From positions 1-17,758 of the forward strand of contig JAXHUK010000112.1 of NCBI GenBank assembly GCA_034189725.1: a stretch of DNA of 17,758 bases, read 5' to 3'. Shown here one piece after another: positions 16,074-17,758 of the stretch. The stretch is from JAXHUK01 sp034189725. Lineage in GTDB: Bacteria > Chloroflexota > Dehalococcoidia > SZUA-161. The notes beneath the pieces are model-generated. The model was not told the DNA's origin, did no database searches, and saw nothing but the letters and a program-made list of their open reading frames with translations. The position numbers and the translations under genes were made by a program. Within the stretch, counting starts at the first letter, position 1; each line of letters starts with the position of its first letter.

Positions 16074-16096
16074 GGGCAGACCCCCCGTGTCTGCCC
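16074..16096. repeat. Small GC-rich hairpin, possible dispersed repeat
   Basis: GGGCAGAC (16074-16081) and GTCTGCCC (16089-16096) form a perfect 8-bp stem with a seven-base loop, just after the ribF stop. There is no T-run after it on the plus strand, so termination is doubtful. The form (GTAGGGGCAGAC, a run of C, then GTGTCTGCCC) resembles short palindromic units that recur between genes in some environmental bacterial genomes. Only one copy is in this window, so repetition is an inference. Confidence 0.5.
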
Positions 16097-16146
16097 TGAT
16101 TGGTTTACCATAGGGGTGGTTGTGTTCCCGGTAAGGCTGGGCGGTT

Positions 16147-16629
16147 GTGCGACTCGTCTCGGGATTCGTGGAGCGGCCATGGACGAAGGTAAAAAAGCCA
16201 ATAAGGAGTTTTCACGATCTGGATGTCTACCAGAATACCTATGAAGCAATGCTTGCGGTGTTCAATCACATTCTGCCAAGGTTACCAAAAGAAGAGGATT
16301 ATGATCTCAAAGATCAACTCCGCCGTTCGTCCAAAGCGATTCCGAGATTAATAGCCGAAGGGCATTCAAAAAGACACCAGAAAAAAGGATTTCAAAAGTA
16401 CCTTGATGACGCAATGGCAGAATCAAATGAGACCATAGTCTCTCTAAGCCAAGTCCGAGACCTTTACTATCGCTATGTTGATAGTAACACGTGTAACGAG
16501 TTGATTGATACCTATGATAAAGCCAGCCGCCAATTGTATAACCTATCGCTTGCTTGGACCAAATTCAGTCAGCGCGAGGAGCAGCGCAACCGGCAGACGA
16601 AAGACGAAACTAGCAGCGCAACCGAATAA
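16147..16629 (+). CDS. Four-helix-bundle protein (23S rRNA IVP / Avd-like family)
   Basis: The conserved part begins PIRSFHDLDVYQNTYEAML and continues with QLRRSSKAIPRLIAEG, KGFQKYLDDAMAESNETI and a final amphipathic helix (YDKASRQLYNLSLAWTKF). This is the pattern of small four-helix-bundle proteins first seen as insertions in 23S rRNA genes and related to the Avd accessory proteins of retroelements. There is no reverse transcriptase or rRNA gene nearby, so the function is unknown. As written, the frame opens at GTG 16147 with a non-conserved N-terminus. An ATG at 16179 with GGAG 5 bases upstream reads MDEGKK and then leaves the frame at a run of six A (16191-16196). Removing one A would join it to KPIRSF, so the start may be displaced by a one-base change. 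The charged tail ends near tyrS. Confidence 0.8.
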   Translation: MRLVSGFVERPWTKVKKPIRSFHDLDVYQNTYEAMLAVFNHILPRLPKEEDYDLKDQLRRSSKAIPRLIAEGHSKRHQKKGFQKYLDDAMAESNETIVSLSQVRDLYYRYVDSNTCNELIDTYDKASRQLYNLSLAWTKFSQREEQRNRQTKDETSSATE

Positions 16630-16692
16630 CCAATAACAGGGAGATTAAAGAAATGCCAGGAATTACCAACAATGGTACCACTGGAGTCAATC

Positions 16693-17758
16693 GTGATAGA
16701 TAGAAACATCGAATACATACTGAAGCGCGGAGTCGTGGAGGTTATCATTGAACAGGAGATGATTCGTTTGCTGGAATCGGGCAAACGGCTGAGACTGAAA
16801 ATGGGTTTCGATCCCAGTCGCCCTGATATACACCTGGGGCACGTAGTCGGCATAAGGAAGTTGCGCCAGTTCCAGGAACTGGGGCACCAGGTCGTGCTCA
16901 TCGTGGGGGACTGGACTGCCCAGATCGGTGACCCCAGCGGGGCATCGCAAACACGCCCCATGCTTTCGGCGGAAGAGGTTCGTGCCAATGCCCAGACCTA
17001 TATGCAGCAGTTCTTTCAAGTAGTGGACAGGGAAAAGACCGAGCTTCGCTGGCAGAGCGAGTGGTACGGCAACTTCAGCCTCGCGGACGTTATTAAGCTG
17101 ACCAGCAAATTCACAGTGGCCCAACTCCTGGCGCGGGATGATTTCAGCAAGAGATATGCTTCGGGGCGACCCATTGCGGTGACCGAGCTGCTGTATCCCC
17201 TGCTTCAGGCTTACGACTCGGTGGTTATCGAATCTGATGTCGAATTCGGGGGTATCGACCAGAAGTTCAACTGTCTACTGGGGAGAGAGCTTCAGCAGAT
17301 GGTGGGGCAAACCCCGCAGCAGGTTTTCATGATGCCGCTACTGGTGGGTACCGATGGCCAGCAGAAGATGAGCAAGAGTCTGGACAACTACATTGCCATC
17401 GAAGACCCCCCCAATGATATGTACGGCAAGGTGATGTCCATCCCCGACAACCTGATGATGGACTACTTCGAACTGCTCACCGACGTCTCTGACGAAGAGC
17501 TTGGCGAGTTGCGGCAACAGCTTTCTGCGGAATCGATTAATCCCATGATACTCAAAAAGCGACTTGCCGGGGATATCGTGGGGCAATTTCACAACGCCGA
17601 GGCTGCAAAAGACGCTCAGCGGGCATTCGAGAGTGTTTTCCAGAAGCGCGGGATACCGGAGGAGATCGAAGAATACACAACCATAGCGAATCGTGTAGAC
17701 GGTGGTTTATATAGTATGGACATCTCGATCGCCCTTATCGAAAAGGGATTAGTTAAAA
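16693..17758 (+). CDS. tyrS: Tyrosine--tRNA ligase (3'-partial)
   Basis: Attaches tyrosine to tRNA-Tyr with ATP. The frame is open to the window edge (355 codons); the C-terminal S4-like RNA-binding part is cut off, since the family is about 400 residues long. The class I signatures are present: PDIHLGHVVG (44-53) as the HIGH motif and QQKMSKSLDNY (223-233) as KMSKS. The tyrosine-pocket region FGGIDQKFN (185-193) and ITELLYPLLQAYD-like VTELLYPLLQAYD (163-175) are also there. The KMSKS form fits the TyrZ-like bacterial clade rather than the KFSKS clade. I chose GTG 16693, preceded by GGAG at 6 bases, because the distance to IEYILKRGVVEV matches other TyrRS; an in-frame ATG at 16672 would add seven residues. 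There is no T-box leader in the short gap upstream. Confidence 0.94.
   Translation, partial: MIDRNIEYILKRGVVEVIIEQEMIRLLESGKRLRLKMGFDPSRPDIHLGHVVGIRKLRQFQELGHQVVLIVGDWTAQIGDPSGASQTRPMLSAEEVRANAQTYMQQFFQVVDREKTELRWQSEWYGNFSLADVIKLTSKFTVAQLLARDDFSKRYASGRPIAVTELLYPLLQAYDSVVIESDVEFGGIDQKFNCLLGRELQQMVGQTPQQVFMMPLLVGTDGQQKMSKSLDNYIAIEDPPNDMYGKVMSIPDNLMMDYFELLTDVSDEELGELRQQLSAESINPMILKKRLAGDIVGQFHNAEAAKDAQRAFESVFQKRGIPEEIEEYTTIANRVDGGLYSMDISIALIEKGLVK

Noticed and set aside
16179..16244. 21-codon ATG frame reading MDEGKKANKEF as a separate gene
   Set aside because: It stops after 21 codons and is better explained as the displaced start of the four-helix-bundle gene.
16147..16629. Diversity-generating retroelement or rRNA intervening sequence
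   Set aside because: The four-helix-bundle protein is Avd-like, but no reverse transcriptase, variable repeat or rRNA gene is in the window.

Overview
The window looks like a chromosome segment from an anaerobic bacterium, most likely Chloroflexota (Dehalococcoidia-like). This placement is inferred. It rests on the family III CoA-transferases, an oxygen-sensitive indolepyruvate:ferredoxin oxidoreductase, a lipoprotein with a Thr/Pro/Glu-rich linker after the lipobox, and the mix of ATG and GTG starts with AGGAGG-type ribosome binding sites. There is no rRNA, tRNA, CRISPR array, transposase or phage gene. Coding density is high and gene overlaps of 1 or 4 bases are common.

Layout. (1) 1-2548, minus strand: two adjacent CaiB/BaiF (family III) CoA-transferase genes. 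The downstream one runs off the left edge. (2) 2549-2946: a 398-bp divergent intergenic region with a perfect 24-bp inverted repeat and a plausible sigma-70-type promoter for the rightward genes. (3) 2947-5652, plus strand: a PaaI-like hotdog thioesterase, a type I-beta DAHP synthase (entry to the shikimate pathway) and a PLP-dependent class I/II aminotransferase. (4) 14916 down to 5704, minus strand: a nine-gene cluster. In transcription order it encodes a lipoprotein amino-acid-binding protein, LivH, LivM, LivG, LivF, IorA, IorB, a PaaK-type aryl-CoA ligase and a tandem-ACT protein. Its promoter is visible upstream of the binding-protein gene, and a hairpin separates that gene from livH. (5) 15139-17758, plus strand: ribF with its own promoter, a small hairpin repeat, a four-helix-bundle (23S rRNA IVP-like) gene whose natural start seems displaced by a one-base homopolymer difference, and tyrS, which runs off the right edge.

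How the genes may work together (inference): the Liv-type transporter imports branched-chain or aromatic amino acids. An aminotransferase, perhaps the convergent one at 4465-5652, makes 2-oxo acids. IorAB oxidatively decarboxylates aryl-pyruvates to aryl-acetyl-CoA and reduces ferredoxin. PaaK interconverts aryl-acetates and their CoA esters, and the tandem-ACT protein may sense the amino acid. The CoA-transferases and the thioesterase are candidates for moving or releasing CoA. DAHP synthase opens the opposite, biosynthetic route to aromatic amino acids.

The individual families are all known. The points most worth a second look are the uptake-to-acyl-CoA operon, the Asp/Glu pair of CoA-transferases, the 24-bp inverted repeat and the displaced start of the four-helix-bundle gene.
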